Below are positions 32,485 through 44,663 of a stretch of DNA of 64,000 bases, one piece after another; the first letter of the stretch is position 1; every line of letters begins with the position of its first letter. This stretch comes from Mercenaria mercenaria (taxonomy: Eukaryota > Mollusca > Bivalvia > Venerida > Veneridae): NCBI RefSeq assembly GCF_021730395.1, contig NC_069377.1, positions 43,788,501 to 43,852,500 of the forward strand. The letters run 5' to 3'. A program made the translations under genes and the position numbers. The notes below the pieces were generated by a model that was not told where the DNA came from, did no database searches, and saw only the letters and a list, made by a program, of their open reading frames with translations.

Positions 32485-34913
32485 GATGTTTCACTGAAAT
32501 GAAAAATAACCACATTAATATAATTCAGATTCAGATCCAACAGTAATATTTGTATTCGGTAATTGACAGTACTTGAAATAACTTTTATCACTGCTTTAAC
32601 GCTTTCCACTCAATCATTTCTAACGGAACATGTGAAAACGTTGAATTATAGCATTGGTATAATGTATTCTAGCATAAAACTGTCGTTTTCAAGGAGTGTT
32701 TTACCAAGAGAGTAAATGTATGTCGACAATATCACGTGCTATCACTACACTTTTTTATATATGCGTGTTCCGCGTATTACAAGCACTTAAACATTCGGGT
32801 AATAAAAACACGTTTTAGTGGAAACATTAAATTTACTTCATTCACCTTTTTATACGTTTAGTCTACAACAGCGTTAAACATTAGGACATGCATTATATTT
32901 AATTGATACGCTAAAAAGGTGTGATGCCAACCAATCCCTTGGGATTCTGCATGCAGACGCTATAACACGACAAATAAAACATGCGTTATCCCTACATTCA
33001 TAGCATACTAAATATAACTCCATACATTTATCTTACAATATGAATAACACAAAGAAACAGAATTTACCTGGACTTTTTCTTATCTATATTAGAAAATTTT
33101 GATATCTTTCTTAATTTTGTAACAAATTATTCTTTTCTAAATAGAAATAATTCCTTTCTCCAAAATCCACGTACAAAGTCATTTTGACTTACGAATGACT
33201 TATACACTTTATGTCCGTACATATCGTACTATTTGTTTATCAATTATTTTATCATATGAAATATTTGAACATGATGGGACACCAAACAGAATAAGATCGT
33301 TGTCACAAAACAATCTATGTAAACAGTTTCGGTTATTGAAACCTACTTGAAGGCTGCTTAATTTATAGATTATCTTATTATATCAGTTTAAAGTTCTTCT
33401 TCGAACATCTATCTATCTATGCTTATTGTGATTCTTTATTTGTCGAAAAAAAAAAGAATATTGTTTTAAGGAATATAGATTTATATGCCGAGTTGTAATT
33501 CCCGCCACTTGGCGGGTATATCGTCACTTAAACATAAAAAAGGATATCGACCTGGTCTTCATAAATTATATATAGTATTTCAATCTGATTTTTCTAAATA
33601 TAGATGAAATTAGAAGGGCGTATTTTAAAGATAAAAAAAATCGACAATATATTAATGTAAAATAATATAAAACTCAGAAAAATGTAATTATTAAGTTATT
33701 TTTACATGCGAATAAGATTTTGAGTGATATTTGACGACTTTCTGGAAAAAAGACGATAATAAAATGCTGTTGATATTTTTCATGTTTTTTTTTTCTATGA
33801 TATTAATGATGCTAATATTTTTACATTTTTACGCATTTGGTATTTGCATTTTTTTTGGGGGTGTGTGTGTGGGGTGGGGTCTGGGGGGGGGGGGGAGCAA
33901 TTTTAAGATTTTTAATCCATTGTTTCAGTATTTTTCTTTTAATTTTTCAAACTGTTTTTAGATAAATAGAAGACAAGCAAATACTAGAATACTAGAACGT
34001 TTTAACATAAAATATCGGAAAGCTCGGGCATTATGGAATGGCAAACTGCAATTCTTAAATGATTAGGTTTAAAGCTATCTTATCATGGCAAATGAAAATC
34101 TTTGTAAGGATAATTATTTCAGAATATTTACACGTTCCGAAATGTCTTATATAGTTACTCAGTAAATCCAACTAAACAATAATCTTATTCCATCTACAAA
34201 TGCCCAACCTGTATTAACAAATGCAGTGAAAAACATGCCACCTTATTTTCAATTTTCTATTCACAAAAGGTTGTACGTCGGAATATTGACATGTTTATCG
34301 GTTTCTTATTGATCTAACACATTCACAGCAATTTACTTTAAATCATATTATTTGCTTTGGGGTTAAATAAAGTTTGCATCACTTTGATTCTATTTCGCAA
34401 GTAATAGATAATCAATTTGGTGAGATTATCAGTTACCCAAACAATTCCTTTTTGTGAATTTTGTTTTACCTTTATCACACTATCTGTATTACAGCGTTAA
34501 AGAGTTACCCGCTTAAAACTGTGGTTAATTTTTGTAAAATTTCATAACTGACATTGTTTTTATACTTTTTCGTAATACACTGCGGAAAAAAACCTTATCA
34601 GTTAGTGTATACGCCAAAGGTCATTTTCACAGAAACAAGAATTTGTAAAAGAGTTACCAACGTCCCCCGCCTAGGGACGTTTTTCATAGAACATATTGCA
34701 TGCCAATACAACATCTAAGTAACAGGGCAACATACTAACAATGTATATAAATCATAACTATATATATCATATAATTCCTGAAGACATTATGAAGTTTAAA
34801 ATGTCTGGAAATCTGTAATTGGTGAATGCTTTCAAATGCTAATATCTGTATTTTAATGTTACTCCTAAGAAAAATATAATTCTACTAGCTACACTACACA
34901 TCGACCTAATGTG
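32485..34913. other. 5' flank of paralogue 2 and unassigned AT-rich sequence
   Basis: The inferred 5' UTR intron spans about 32494-33067. A G/T-rich stretch with a G12 run lies at 33855-33896. Nothing else is supported. Confidence 0.35.
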
Positions 34914-35086
34914 TTGCATCCGCGCAGTCTGGTCAGGCTCCATGCTGTTCGCTTTTAAAGCCTATTGGAATTGGAGAAACTGTTAGCGAACAGCATGGAT
35001 CCTGACCAGACTGCGCGGATGCGCAGGCTGGTCTGGATCCATGCTGGTCGCATACCCACTATGTTGGTTTTCTCATGGCATGGCTA
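34914..35086. mobile_element. foldback MITE family D (D2), left arm truncated
   Basis: It begins inside the left arm (GCATCCGCGCAGTCTGGTC) and continues through the loop and the full right arm to CTCATGGCATGGCTA. It is close to D1 over the shared part. About 60 bp of the left arm are missing. Confidence 0.8.
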
Positions 35087-35289
35087 ATATACCATTCAGT
35101 TACAACTTGTGCCTGGGTTTGCATTCTACAAATCTGCAACCGTTAATAGCTTTTCATATCTATCAATACCAACCATCTTATTTAAAACATAATTTCATTT
35201 TTAAATCAGTGGGGAAACTGATATAAAAAGACATGTATTGTACTTCAACATATACAAGGGAGGTAATTTCATGTACAAAAAAAAAAGAA

Positions 35290-36093
35290 AGTTAACTTGG
35301 GTGCTTGTGACTTTGATCTTTGCACATGACAGAATGTCTTGTAATGGTGAATATTTATCTCAAGTTATTTGAATATACACCAATGCATAAAAAGTTACAG
35401 ACCAGACAAAAACAACAACACTAAAAATGCTCTATCTCCAAAGGTGATCTTGACCTTGAAGCTATGACACATTAACTTATTATGGGGAACATTTGTGCCA
35501 AGTCCTTTTAAAATCCATTGATTAATGGCAGAGTTACGGACCGGACAAGATCCAGACCATGTTAACCTTTAACCTCTAAGTGTGACCTTGACCTTAGAGC
35601 TAGGGGTCTGGGTCTTGCGCGTGTCACGTCGTTTAATTATGGGGAACATTAACCCTTGATGAATGGCAGAGTTATGGCTCGGACACGAAACAGACCATAT
35701 TAACCTTTGACCTCTAAGTGTGATCTTTACCTTACAGCTAGGGGTCTGGGCATTGCGCCTGACACGTCGTATGATTATGGGGAAAATGTGTGCCAAGTAA
35801 CTTCAAAATCCCTTGATAAATGGCAGAGTTATGGACCGCACACGAAACAGACCCTGTTAACCTTTGACCTCTACGTGTGACCTTGACCTTGGAGCTAATA
35901 ATTTGAGTCTTGCGCATGACACGTCGTCTCATTGTGGGGAACATTTATGCCAAGTTATTTTAAAATCCCTTCGATGACAGAGTTATGGACCGGACACGAA
36001 GTATGACGGACGGATAGACGGAAGAATGGACGGAAGGATGCAGCCTATTTCTAATTCCCCCTTTTTTCTTCGAAAAAGACGGGGGACAAAAAC
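35290..36093 (-). mobile_element. HINE-like tandem repeat element L
   Basis: On the - strand it starts TTTTTGTCCCCCGTC with an inverse (GACGGGGG against CCCCCTTTTTTC), then a (CCGTC)-rich stretch, then units of about 138-157 bp. These are marked on the + strand by GAGTTATGG.CCGGACA at about 35531, 35669, 35826 and 35978, with TGACCTTGACCTT and ACACGTCGT. The 3' end is not resolved. The 5' layout matches the other families. Confidence 0.65.
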
Positions 36094-36369
36094 GTACAGG
36101 ACTTCATTTCTATTGATTCTATTACTTTAGGAAGCGTTATGGGAAAGTATAACGCTCTCTCCAAATAACGCTCTCCGGGGAGCTTTATACTTTGGTTGTA
36201 GCACCGCATAAAACTCCCGTCTGAAATATTCGCTACCCCGAGCTTTTATACGGAGGGGATGTATAGTCAGTCCATATAAAGTTGCCAGCTCGATAAAAAA
36301 CAAGACATACAAGAAAATGATAAGCGGAAGAGCACCACCTGCGAGTGCCAACACTCGTTTGTAAGTGCT

Positions 36370-36972
36370 TGACATAAGAGTTATGGTTGATAACAGAGTT
36401 ATGGTTGATAACAAAATATCTCATTTAACCAAGAAATTCAAATTTTCTTGATACAAAAGGGTCATGATTCAGACAAAATGTAAGCAGGAGTTATGGTTCT
36501 TGGCAAATATATTAAAATAATGATGATAAAAAAGTTGGCAAAGTTTTAGAGCTATATTGCTCTTACAGTATTTAAGTAAATCGGGCCTATACAAACATTT
36601 TAACTAGCTAAGTCAATATTTTCTAAATACAAAAACGACCTTAATACTAACAAATAGCAAGAGTTGTAGTTCTTAGCTAACGTACTCACATATAAAGATG
36701 TTTAACAGTATGCAAAATTTAACAGCTGTTGCTCGTATAGTATTCGAGTGAAGTGCACCAAAAAATCCCTTTTTTTCTGAGTGCAAATAGGGCTATAATT
36801 GTGATAAAATGCATTTGGAAGTTATTGCTCTTTGCCTACTTACTGACCTACAGATGATAAGCAAGTATGCAAAGTTTCAAAGCTATAGGTTTGGAGAAAA
36901 AGTGGACCTAAAGAAAAAAAGTTAACCAACACCGGCGCCGACGTTCATGTGGCGTCAATAGCTCGTAGATTT
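36370..36972 (-). repeat. decayed HINE/pearl-like repeat M
   Basis: On the - strand it begins AGCTATTGACGCCACATGA, then CGTCGGCGCCGGTG, like the 5' region of family B. Diverged units with GCAAAGTTT..AGCTATA and GAGTTATGGTT follow. The right-hand end is clear, the left-hand end is not. Confidence 0.5.
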
Positions 36973-37446
36973 TTTATTTTCAAATATCAGATGAGCAAAT
37001 AATAATAATGTCGCTCCAGGCCAAGCTGGAATCCTAACTTGAATAAGAACATAATTTATCTACCTACACATCAACATATAGAATGGCTAAATGTCCTTGT
37101 CATAGAGACTCGAACCGGTCAAAAACCCTTCAAGATATGGTTTGTGAAATATTTTTATTTCTAATTAATCAGCCGGATTTGAACTAGTCCAAATCGTGAC
37201 GTAATTATCATTTTCATTTCTTAAAATGTGCACCACTACAGATGATACTTGTATGCCATGTACTTAACGCTAAATGCCAAATGTCAAATATTTAATGCTG
37301 CTTGTCAAATGATAAATAATTATTGCCATTTTTTTTTAACTTTATGAATTAAAGACCTGTATGAATGTAACTTTCAGTTAGTTTGTCGAGTCTGGGTATG
37401 TTCTACTGGCCATGCGATCGTAGTTCCGTAACTGTTTACTAATAGT
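36973..37446. other. unassigned sequence
   Basis: Nothing recognised. Confidence 0.35.
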
Positions 37447-37658
37447 TTAACCTTTAGTCTGCAAAATTTCTAAAGTGGACTGGTCCATCATTCAATTTGG
37501 GCAATACCATTTATTATTTGAAGGGGGGTTCACTGAAAATTTACCGACTGAATAGAGAACAGTGCATACCATGATCAGCCTGCACGGGTGTGCAGTCTGA
37601 TCTTGGTCTGCGCTGGTCGCAAAGGCAGAATCACTTGCATTCGGCAAGCTAAAGTTAA
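37447..37658 (+). mobile_element. TTAA MITE family C (C4)
   Basis: It runs from TTAACCTTTAGTCTGCAAAA to GGCAAGCTAAAGTTAA. The interior CTGGTCCATCATTCAATTTG and CAGTGCATACCATGATCAG match C1. Confidence 0.8.
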
Positions 37659-38416
37659 GTCAGCTCTTATTTAAATGGACATTTAAAGCAATAGACTGTC
37701 GGCATGTATTGATTCGTGTTTAGTTTTTATTATTTTGACACTGTTTCCCAGTTGATGTTTTACATTAAGTATTTAGCACTTAACCATTTGACATCGGCCT
37801 TTTCCTACTTCTCTGGTTTAATTTATACGAATACTTCTGGGCAATAAATTTCCAATTTAAAAGTTTATTTTCGAAGACAATAGAAAATATAGTTCCATTT
37901 CACAGGTAATAAAAGCTTGCTTAGACAACTGCTTTGAAATAATTCATTTAAAGCTAAACGAGAAATCGATGGTAAACAATTGTATCAGATTGATTTTTGC
38001 ATTTTTGTAAAGAGAAGAGAGCTTGCTTGATTCCGGTAATGTTGTTTCGTGTTTGATGCATGATTCGTTCTTGCGGAAACGCTTGCAATTGATGTATCAA
38101 TCACTTACGCTCCATGCAGTTAACTAAACACTTTGTCCATTAAAATACATTGTTTTCATCCCGTTTGGAATGTTGGTTTTTGTATTTTATGTCTCTGTTT
38201 AATAAACATTTTATTTGCTATTTGAGAGATGGCGCAAATCCGTTCTGTTTGAATTTATTCAAAATGATATTTGACTTTTCGAAGATATTGTTGTAGTGGT
38301 GCACATTTAAGTTTATATTAACCTTCAGTACCTAATATGTTTTTAGACTTCGGTCAAGATTGTCACCAACCTCAGGTTCTATCAGCATGTATACTTGATA
38401 ATCATGCAAGTGCTTA
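37659..38416. other. unassigned AT-rich sequence
   Basis: No exon, RNA or repeat recognised. Confidence 0.35.
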
Positions 38417-39414
38417 ATATACGCCCGAAGGGACGTACAGTATTTCAGAAATAATTTATAGCAAAAGAGTGCTTTAACACTATTTATGCTCAATGGGCGG
38501 TTATACGCTGGGCGTAATAATTGCACGAGGGCGCAGCCCGAGTGAAATTATTTGTACGACGTATTACCGCCCGAGTGTATAAATAGTGTTAAAACACTCT
38601 TTTGCTATAAATTATTTCGATTCTAATATGCTCTTAACAGTAGATAAAATATAGAAGCGCTCTTTCTTGGTCGCAACAAAAACTTGACGTCACCGCACGT
38701 TAACGTGACGTGATTCTAGCTTAAGAGTGTATTAACTGAGACAAGCATATTAGAATATGTTATAACGCCGGTGTCCGTCTGTCCGTCCGTTAGCAGTTTC
38801 GTGCCGGCTCTGTAACTCTTGAACCCCTTGAATGATTTCAAAGGAACTTGACACAATTGTTCACCACATCGAGACGACGTGCAGAGCGCATGTTTTGGTT
38901 GGCTCGCTTCAAGGTCACAGGGGTCAAAGGTCATATGACTTTGTTTCGTGTCCGCGGATTTTAAAGAAACTTGGCACAAATGTTCACCACATCAAGACAA
39001 CATGTACAGCACATGTTTTGGATGGCTCGCTTTCACGTCAAGGGCACACTTAGGGATCAAAGGTCATACCTTCGGGCCCTCTGTAACTTTTGAACCCCTT
39101 GAAGGATTTTGAATAAAACTGACACAAAAGTTCACCACATCAAGACGACCGACGTGCAGTGCACATGTTTTAGATGGCGCTCTTCAAGATCAAGGTCACA
39201 CTAAGGAGTCAAAGGTTATATGATTTTGTTTCGTGTTCGCTCTGTAACTCTTGAACTGCTTGAAGATTTTAAAGAAACTTGGCACACATGTTCACCACAT
39301 CGCAGTGACGTGCAGAGCGCATGTTTCAGATGGCTCGCTTTAAGGTCAAGGTCACACTTATAGGTCAAAGATCATACCTTCGGGCGTATTGCTCCGCATT
39401 GCGATGCTCTTGTA
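38417..39414 (+). mobile_element. HINE-like element family E (E2), interrupted by MITE F1
   Basis: It starts ATACGCCCGAAGGGACGTA and is interrupted at about 38438-38756. It resumes TGTTATAACGCCGGTGTCC with (CCGTCTGT), which matches E1 (TGTTATGATGCCTGTCTG). Units with TTGAACCCCTTGAA, TTCACCACATC and GGTCAAGGTCACAC follow. The 3' end is CCTTCGGGCGTATTGC, then CGCATTGCGATGCTCTTGT. Confidence 0.8.
38438..38756. mobile_element. two-part foldback MITE family F (F1) inside E2
   Basis: The first palindrome, 38448-38619, runs from GAAATAATTTATAGCAAAAG to its inverse CTTTTGCTATAAATTATTTC, with arms of about 70 bp and a centre around CACGAGGGCGCAGCCCGAGT. A second inverted repeat follows (TTCTAATATGCT at 38621 and AGCATATTAGAA near 38750). 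Related copies are at 43063-43452 and 44576-44663. Confidence 0.75.
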
Positions 39415-41727
39415 TAGATTTGTTTTAATGTGATTGTTGTCTCCGAGTCTGTCCGAAACTTTTCATAGCTAATGTACATTTTCATTATAATATTGTTTTA
39501 CCCGACTATAAATAAAATGTGTGTATGTTTGAAGTTAATTAAAGGGGCACGGATCTGGACTTATTCACTTTTTTCAAAATTATGAAAGTACTAGTAGGTT
39601 CATTTATCTGTAATTTTAAATAAAAAGTAAACTCAAAATAATGCAAGGGTTCTAGGCAGTATGTATGAGTCCATTAAATAAGTAAGTTTTCATAATGCAT
39701 AAGAAATGGAAACAAAGGGAATGAATTCCGCTGTTGATTTAGCTTTTCCTTATAAGTCATAAAATTCTAACATGAAAAATAGTTATGATTTTTTTTTTGT
39801 AAATATTTCACTTATTTTGCTATACATTTTGAAATTTCTGACACTGCCTTTAATTGATATGTCACTAACTAATCAATTTTGTCAGCAGGCTGTGTTATAT
39901 TATGATTTGCATGCTTATATATGCAACTATTTACATGTGCTTATAATTTAGATACAATCGATCTTGTATGGTATTTACATTTATGTTCATTCAATATTGT
40001 CAAGCCATCCAATATAATATATCTTGATTTTTTTTGTGCAAATAGGTTTTATTGGGTTCGTTCTTCACTTTAAAAATCGATGATATTAACATTTTTTTTA
40101 TTTATAGGGTATAAACCGTCTTCCTAATTTTTCTGTTCAAGCCGAATAAACGCCTTCTGTCCCCAATAAGGCATATATGATAAGTCTAAATATGGTATAA
40201 AATCCAATTTGCAAACATAAAATATCCATCCACTTTCGTTGATATTTGATAAGGGTTGATGTTAGGAACATAAAGGCGGTAATCCCTTTCGTAAAATATG
40301 TTAATTCAATACCTAATATAATGTCTGAATGCGAATGCAACGGAAAATCAAATTAATGAAAAGAGGCTATGTATATATTTGAAAGACGAGACGTTTAACA
40401 AATACTAGCTATTTATTCTATATTCATATGCTCTAATTTTAAGATTTCATTTAAATGATTTTATTGTAAATCAATTTTAATAGGCAATGTACAAATTGTT
40501 CGTGACTGTGTTAATTGAGCTCGGGCTGTTGTAAATTTTGTTTATCTCATTAAGCGGGTAAGTATTATAACCATAAATATATATATAAGGGTCGCTTATA
40601 AAAAAGAGTGATGTATATTCTGTCTACAACATGTGTATAGTCATCCTATTTCTTATAAAAAAAAAATATATTTTATTGTGAGTGTGACCCATATATTTTT
40701 AACCTGCTATTTATTTATACAAGTGAGTTTCAAATACGAAAAAACGCCATTGATCCGTGACTTGTGATGATTCCTGTTTTGTTCTTATCATCCTAATTAA
40801 TAAGCAGTTAAAAATAGGATATTACAAATGCCAGTCCCCACAAAACAAATACTCTGGTTTTGCGATTTTTTTTCAAGTTTTCAAGTTTAAAAGAGGAGCT
40901 GATATTCCTGTTTTAAGAATATGTATACTTGTAAAATTTATTTTTATGTAAAATATCGGTGTTTTGGAGCATAAAGGCATTAAACGTCTTGTCTTAAACA
41001 TTTTTTCCTCTCGAAAATAATAATAATACATATATAAAAAGTTATCTCACCTATTTAGGCAAAAAACCACACATAACACAAACCAATAACGTTCAACCTC
41101 CGCTAGAATTTGATTAGAAACTACAAATAAACGAAATAAATTACACTTCTCTCCTTGTAATTTCACGGTTAAGACTAATTCCGATTCGAAATTTATCATA
41201 TATTTACATAGATGTGAAAAAGGTTATCATGCGAATTGTGAAACTATCGGCTGCTCTCCCAGGGCTGACGATTTATTACTGCAATTAACAAGAATATTCA
41301 ACCTGTCACGGGTATGTACTTTCATTATATTTGAAATCCATTTAATTGTCACTTTTACCATGGTGAGAGCCAACAATCAATGGAATTTAGTATTTATACA
41401 AGGCATGTTTAGTTTCAGTTTCAATAGGTAATTTCTGGATGAAAAGAAAGTTTTATATTTCATCCAGCTTTCAAAGGAATTGTTGTAAATGTTATACATT
41501 AATCATTACAAACTGTTTTCAATATCTCTTTTGACAGCGCATTTAATACTTCTTACAGTACAGAACAAAAACTTTAAGTCGTTCTTTGTCATTATTTTTG
41601 TTTTAGACAAGGAGGAAAACTACTGCTGCGCCATGCGACCTATTTAAAAGAAAATATATGGATGCACTGGCGGCCAGTTGCCAAATTCCAAATGCAAAAT
41701 ATGCTGCCAGTCTGATACGAAGCAATA
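39415..41727. other. unassigned very AT-rich sequence
   Basis: 2.3 kb without a recognisable exon, RNA or repeat. Short open frames (40137, 40757) have no supporting features. Confidence 0.35.
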
Positions 41728-41935
41728 GGGGACCTTCATCGCCGAGTGGTTAAGGATGCTGATCTCAAATTCCCTGCCTTCACCGCTGTGGGTTCGATGA
41801 TGATTTTCTTTTCATATGAGGACTTGCATCCAGCTGGATTACAGGTGGTCGGCGGTTCTACCAAAATGCCAGCTCGTTCCTGAAATAATGTCTGGTAGTG
41901 CATCTGGGGTCTTTATCCACAATCAAAGACACTAA
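41728..41935 (+). mobile_element. tRNA-derived SINE (S2)
   Basis: CATCGCCGAGTGGTTAAGG is a good box A region and GTGGGTTCGATGA a good box B, about 35 nt apart as in a tRNA-Leu/Ser-like head. The body CATCCAGCTGGATTACAGG, GGTCGGCGGTTCTACC and CATCTGGGGTCTTTATCC matches S1. No clear A-rich tail remains. Confidence 0.75.
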
Positions 41936-43062
41936 TCACTTAAATAGTTTAGAAAAGTCGAGGTTCTACTATGAAGGCCAGTGACCACTTAAATGGTGCA
42001 TTCATCAACTGATATGTAAAGATCTTTATCTATATAAGTAGGGAACAGTAAATATTTAGCATGTATTGTTTCGCATTTTGCAAAAGTTACATTAATCTGT
42101 GTGAAATTTTTATATATTTAGCATTAAGTATATGACAGTATCATGTATTTAGCATTAAGTATTTGGTATCAAGCATTAAGTATTTGACAATATGACGCAC
42201 ATTTTCGTTCGATATTAAGGGTGGTGGTATTTACGTGCACATACTTTAGAATATTTCCTGCACTTTATGTTGATGAGACCATGGAACCATGCAGATGCTA
42301 GCTTTATGTTTGTTTGCTTAGCAAAAGACCCGCCCTTGGAACTGGTATATTGAGCAGTATGTCGTAAATGACCATCAAAGGGAAAACGCGCTGCGCTATG
42401 CGATTTATTTGACACGATGAAATAAAACAAACTTCTTTAACATCTTGATATAAGCAACACCATGCTATTATTCAACATGTGCAAGCCATGACTCAAGACA
42501 AAGTTTGATGTGTGCACGTATTCAACACGCAGTCCTTAAACGCAATGCCATGGACCGCTACAAGGCATAAAGATACGATAGCCTTATGTTTAGAGTATCA
42601 TTGTCAAACAAACGCACCGTCCATGTGACCAAGCTTAGCACATATATAGCTTTCTTGGAAACAGTTGTATGTTATATGCGTTTCGGTCACTGTGGTCAAA
42701 GTCAAGGTTGCTGCTACTAAAAATAGAAATGATTGTTTCAGGCTGCTCAATAAATTCACTGAGGAATAGGGTATTGTGTCCATACTTGGAATTTAGGAAG
42801 CTTGCGTGGAGACAATGGTTTAAGATGTATTTTGGGTTGCTTAGGTCAAGGTAAAAAAACATTGTTACTACTTAAGCACTGAGACCATTTTTTGTTTGTT
42901 TCATTTTAGGTAGATCTAGCTTGGTTCAAGGTCATTTTAGTAAACATAAAAAATTGATTTTCGATCAATAATTTAGAATGAGTAGCTTTCAAAACGACTG
43001 CAACTCAGTTGCATTTAATTGCTTTTTGTAGGCAGAGAATGCTTCTTCAATGGTAAAACCTG
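41936..43062. other. unassigned sequence
   Basis: No convincing exon. Short frames on both strands at 42635-42862 are mirror images and are not supported. Short direct repeats (ATTTAGCATTAAGTAT) lie at 42116-42181. Confidence 0.35.
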
Positions 43063-43452
43063 TATTCTAACACGACCCGATTTGTTTTCCTATTAAACAA
43101 AGAAGGCTGAAAACTGTGTGTTATTTTACAACAATTCACTGTTCTGACGTCACAATTATTACGTCATAGCGTCAAACGGCATAGTGGCGCGTTGGAAAAG
43201 AAACCAACAAAAAACAAACAAATATTTGATAGACGTCGTCGAAGATCTACTTAAAAATCCTTGGTAACGTGTTAGAATCGAAATAATATATCTCATTTAG
43301 CGATTTGCTCTTGAATAAAGTCACTGTTTGTCGTTCAGATGCGTATTAGTATATCACTCGGGCTGCGCCCTCGTGATATAATTCCTTCGCATGTGAACTC
43401 CAAACAATGATTTTATTCAACCACAAATCACTGGATGAGATATATTATTTCT
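43063..43452. mobile_element. two-part foldback MITE family F (F2)
   Basis: TTCTAACACG at about 43066 is inverted as CGTGTTAGAATCG at 43268. A second palindrome at 43280-43452 runs from GAAATAATATATCTCATTTA to ATGAGATATATTATTTC, with centre CACTCGGGCTGCGCCCTCGT. The same two-palindrome plan as F1, in the opposite order, means it is the same family reversed. Confidence 0.65.
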
Positions 43453-43524
43453 TAATTCCGGACATGTTTTGGTTTGCCCAATATGGTGTTAGGACACCAT
43501 CTAACCACGCGATGCACAGTGTAA

Positions 43525-44283
43525 TCTTAAGGTATTAGATCACTAATAGTAATGTTTACAAAATGGCCTTTGCTTGGTATATTCTGAAAGGTAACCGTGT
43601 TTTGCACTATTTTGCAATTTTTAAACAACTTTTACCGTGCCGTTTTTTATAAATGTTGTATAACTTATGGTATCTCCTCAAGCTCAAGTAGAGACAAATT
43701 TCAAAGTGATAGCCACTATCCAAAACGTTTGCAGAGAACTCATTTTACCATTAATTTTAATAAAAGAAACATCAAACTATTGGTAAGCAATTATAAAACA
43801 CAAAATAAAAATGTCAATATCATTTTTTCTATGGTGCCTCAAGTAAACGGATTTAATGAGACAGAATTCATTCTTTAACGTCGAATGCTGTGTTTCTGTT
43901 TTGAATTTTGCTTACCCCATTTAAAAATAACCTTAGGGCAGACGTAAAACCTACCTAAATTTCTTCCACAATATATAATCTAAGAGTGAAAGGAAAATAG
44001 AGAACTTTCACCGTGTGTAACTCAAAAAAGATGTGTAACTCTACCCCTTCTGTTTAAGTAGTAAATTCACTTTGAACACCAAGAAATCGCTTATAAGATT
44101 CATCTTTTTCCATTTTTATACAAGTAAAAACTTACTAGAAAAAAAAGGAAAATAAAGAAAAAAATTGGTCCCAGTAGGGCTTGAACCTACGCCCCACTAA
44201 GAATTGCAGTAAAAGTAGGTTTATGGTAGGAATTGAATACTTTTCAAAAAGGAGGTTCTCTGTTAGTGATCTAATACCTTAAA
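43525..44283. mobile_element. nonautonomous DNA element bounded by TTAA
   Basis: TTAAGGTATTAGATCACTAA at about 43529 is inverted exactly as TTAGTGATCTAATACCTTAA ending at about 44283. The roughly 755-bp interior has a 93-codon + strand frame without known domains and a tRNA-like 3' half on the - strand near 44163-44205. TTAA at both ends suggests a piggyBac-type target, but the TIR differs from family C. Confidence 0.65.
44163..44205 (-). pseudogene. tRNA-like 3' half (inside the TTAA element)
   Basis: On the - strand GTAGGTTCAAGCCCTAC forms a T arm with a good box B, followed by TGGGACCA and a T6 run. No matching 5' half was found. It is probably a SINE relic or tRNA fragment. Confidence 0.45.
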
Positions 44284-44575
44284 GTAACAAGGCATCCCAC
44301 AAGGGAGGTGGCGGCATCATTGGTCCAGACCTCTTCTATGGAGGACTGTATAGAGTTCACCTATCGTTTCATATCCAGATTAGACACAAACACTGCTCCC
44401 CAACTCTTCACATAGTTCCTTGATTTTATGAAGTGTCACCGAATTTTACCGTTATATCTGCAATCTCACACAGTTTTGAAAAAAAAATCATAGTAAATAG
44501 TGTATGCAGTTATATCATTATATCCGTAAATAAATACAGTAGAAAAACATTTTCTATTCTCAAATATTTACTTAA

Positions 44576-44663
44576 GAAATAATTTATAGCAAAAGAGTGT
44601 TTTAACACTATTTATGCACGATGGGCGGTTATACGTCGGGCGTAATAATTTCACGAGGGCACA
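44576..44663. mobile_element. half copy of MITE family F (F3)
   Basis: GAAATAATTTATAGCAAAAG and on to TTTCACGAGGGCACAG matches the left half of F1. The right half is absent. Confidence 0.75.

Noticed and set aside
35569-35944. Two - strand frames of 75 and 68 codons
   Set aside because: Products of tandem units of element L (similar peptides in each).
36127-36424. - strand frame with a hydrophobic segment (95 codons)
   Set aside because: The start region is a duplicated GTTATGGTTGATAAC repeat, it abuts repeat elements L and M, and no family is recognised; the composition is suggestive but not enough to annotate.
42635-42862. Frames on both strands
   Set aside because: Mirror-image open frames with no domain, codon bias or splice context.
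43597-43878. 93-codon frame
   Set aside because: Within a TTAA-bounded nonautonomous element, with no domain and no support.
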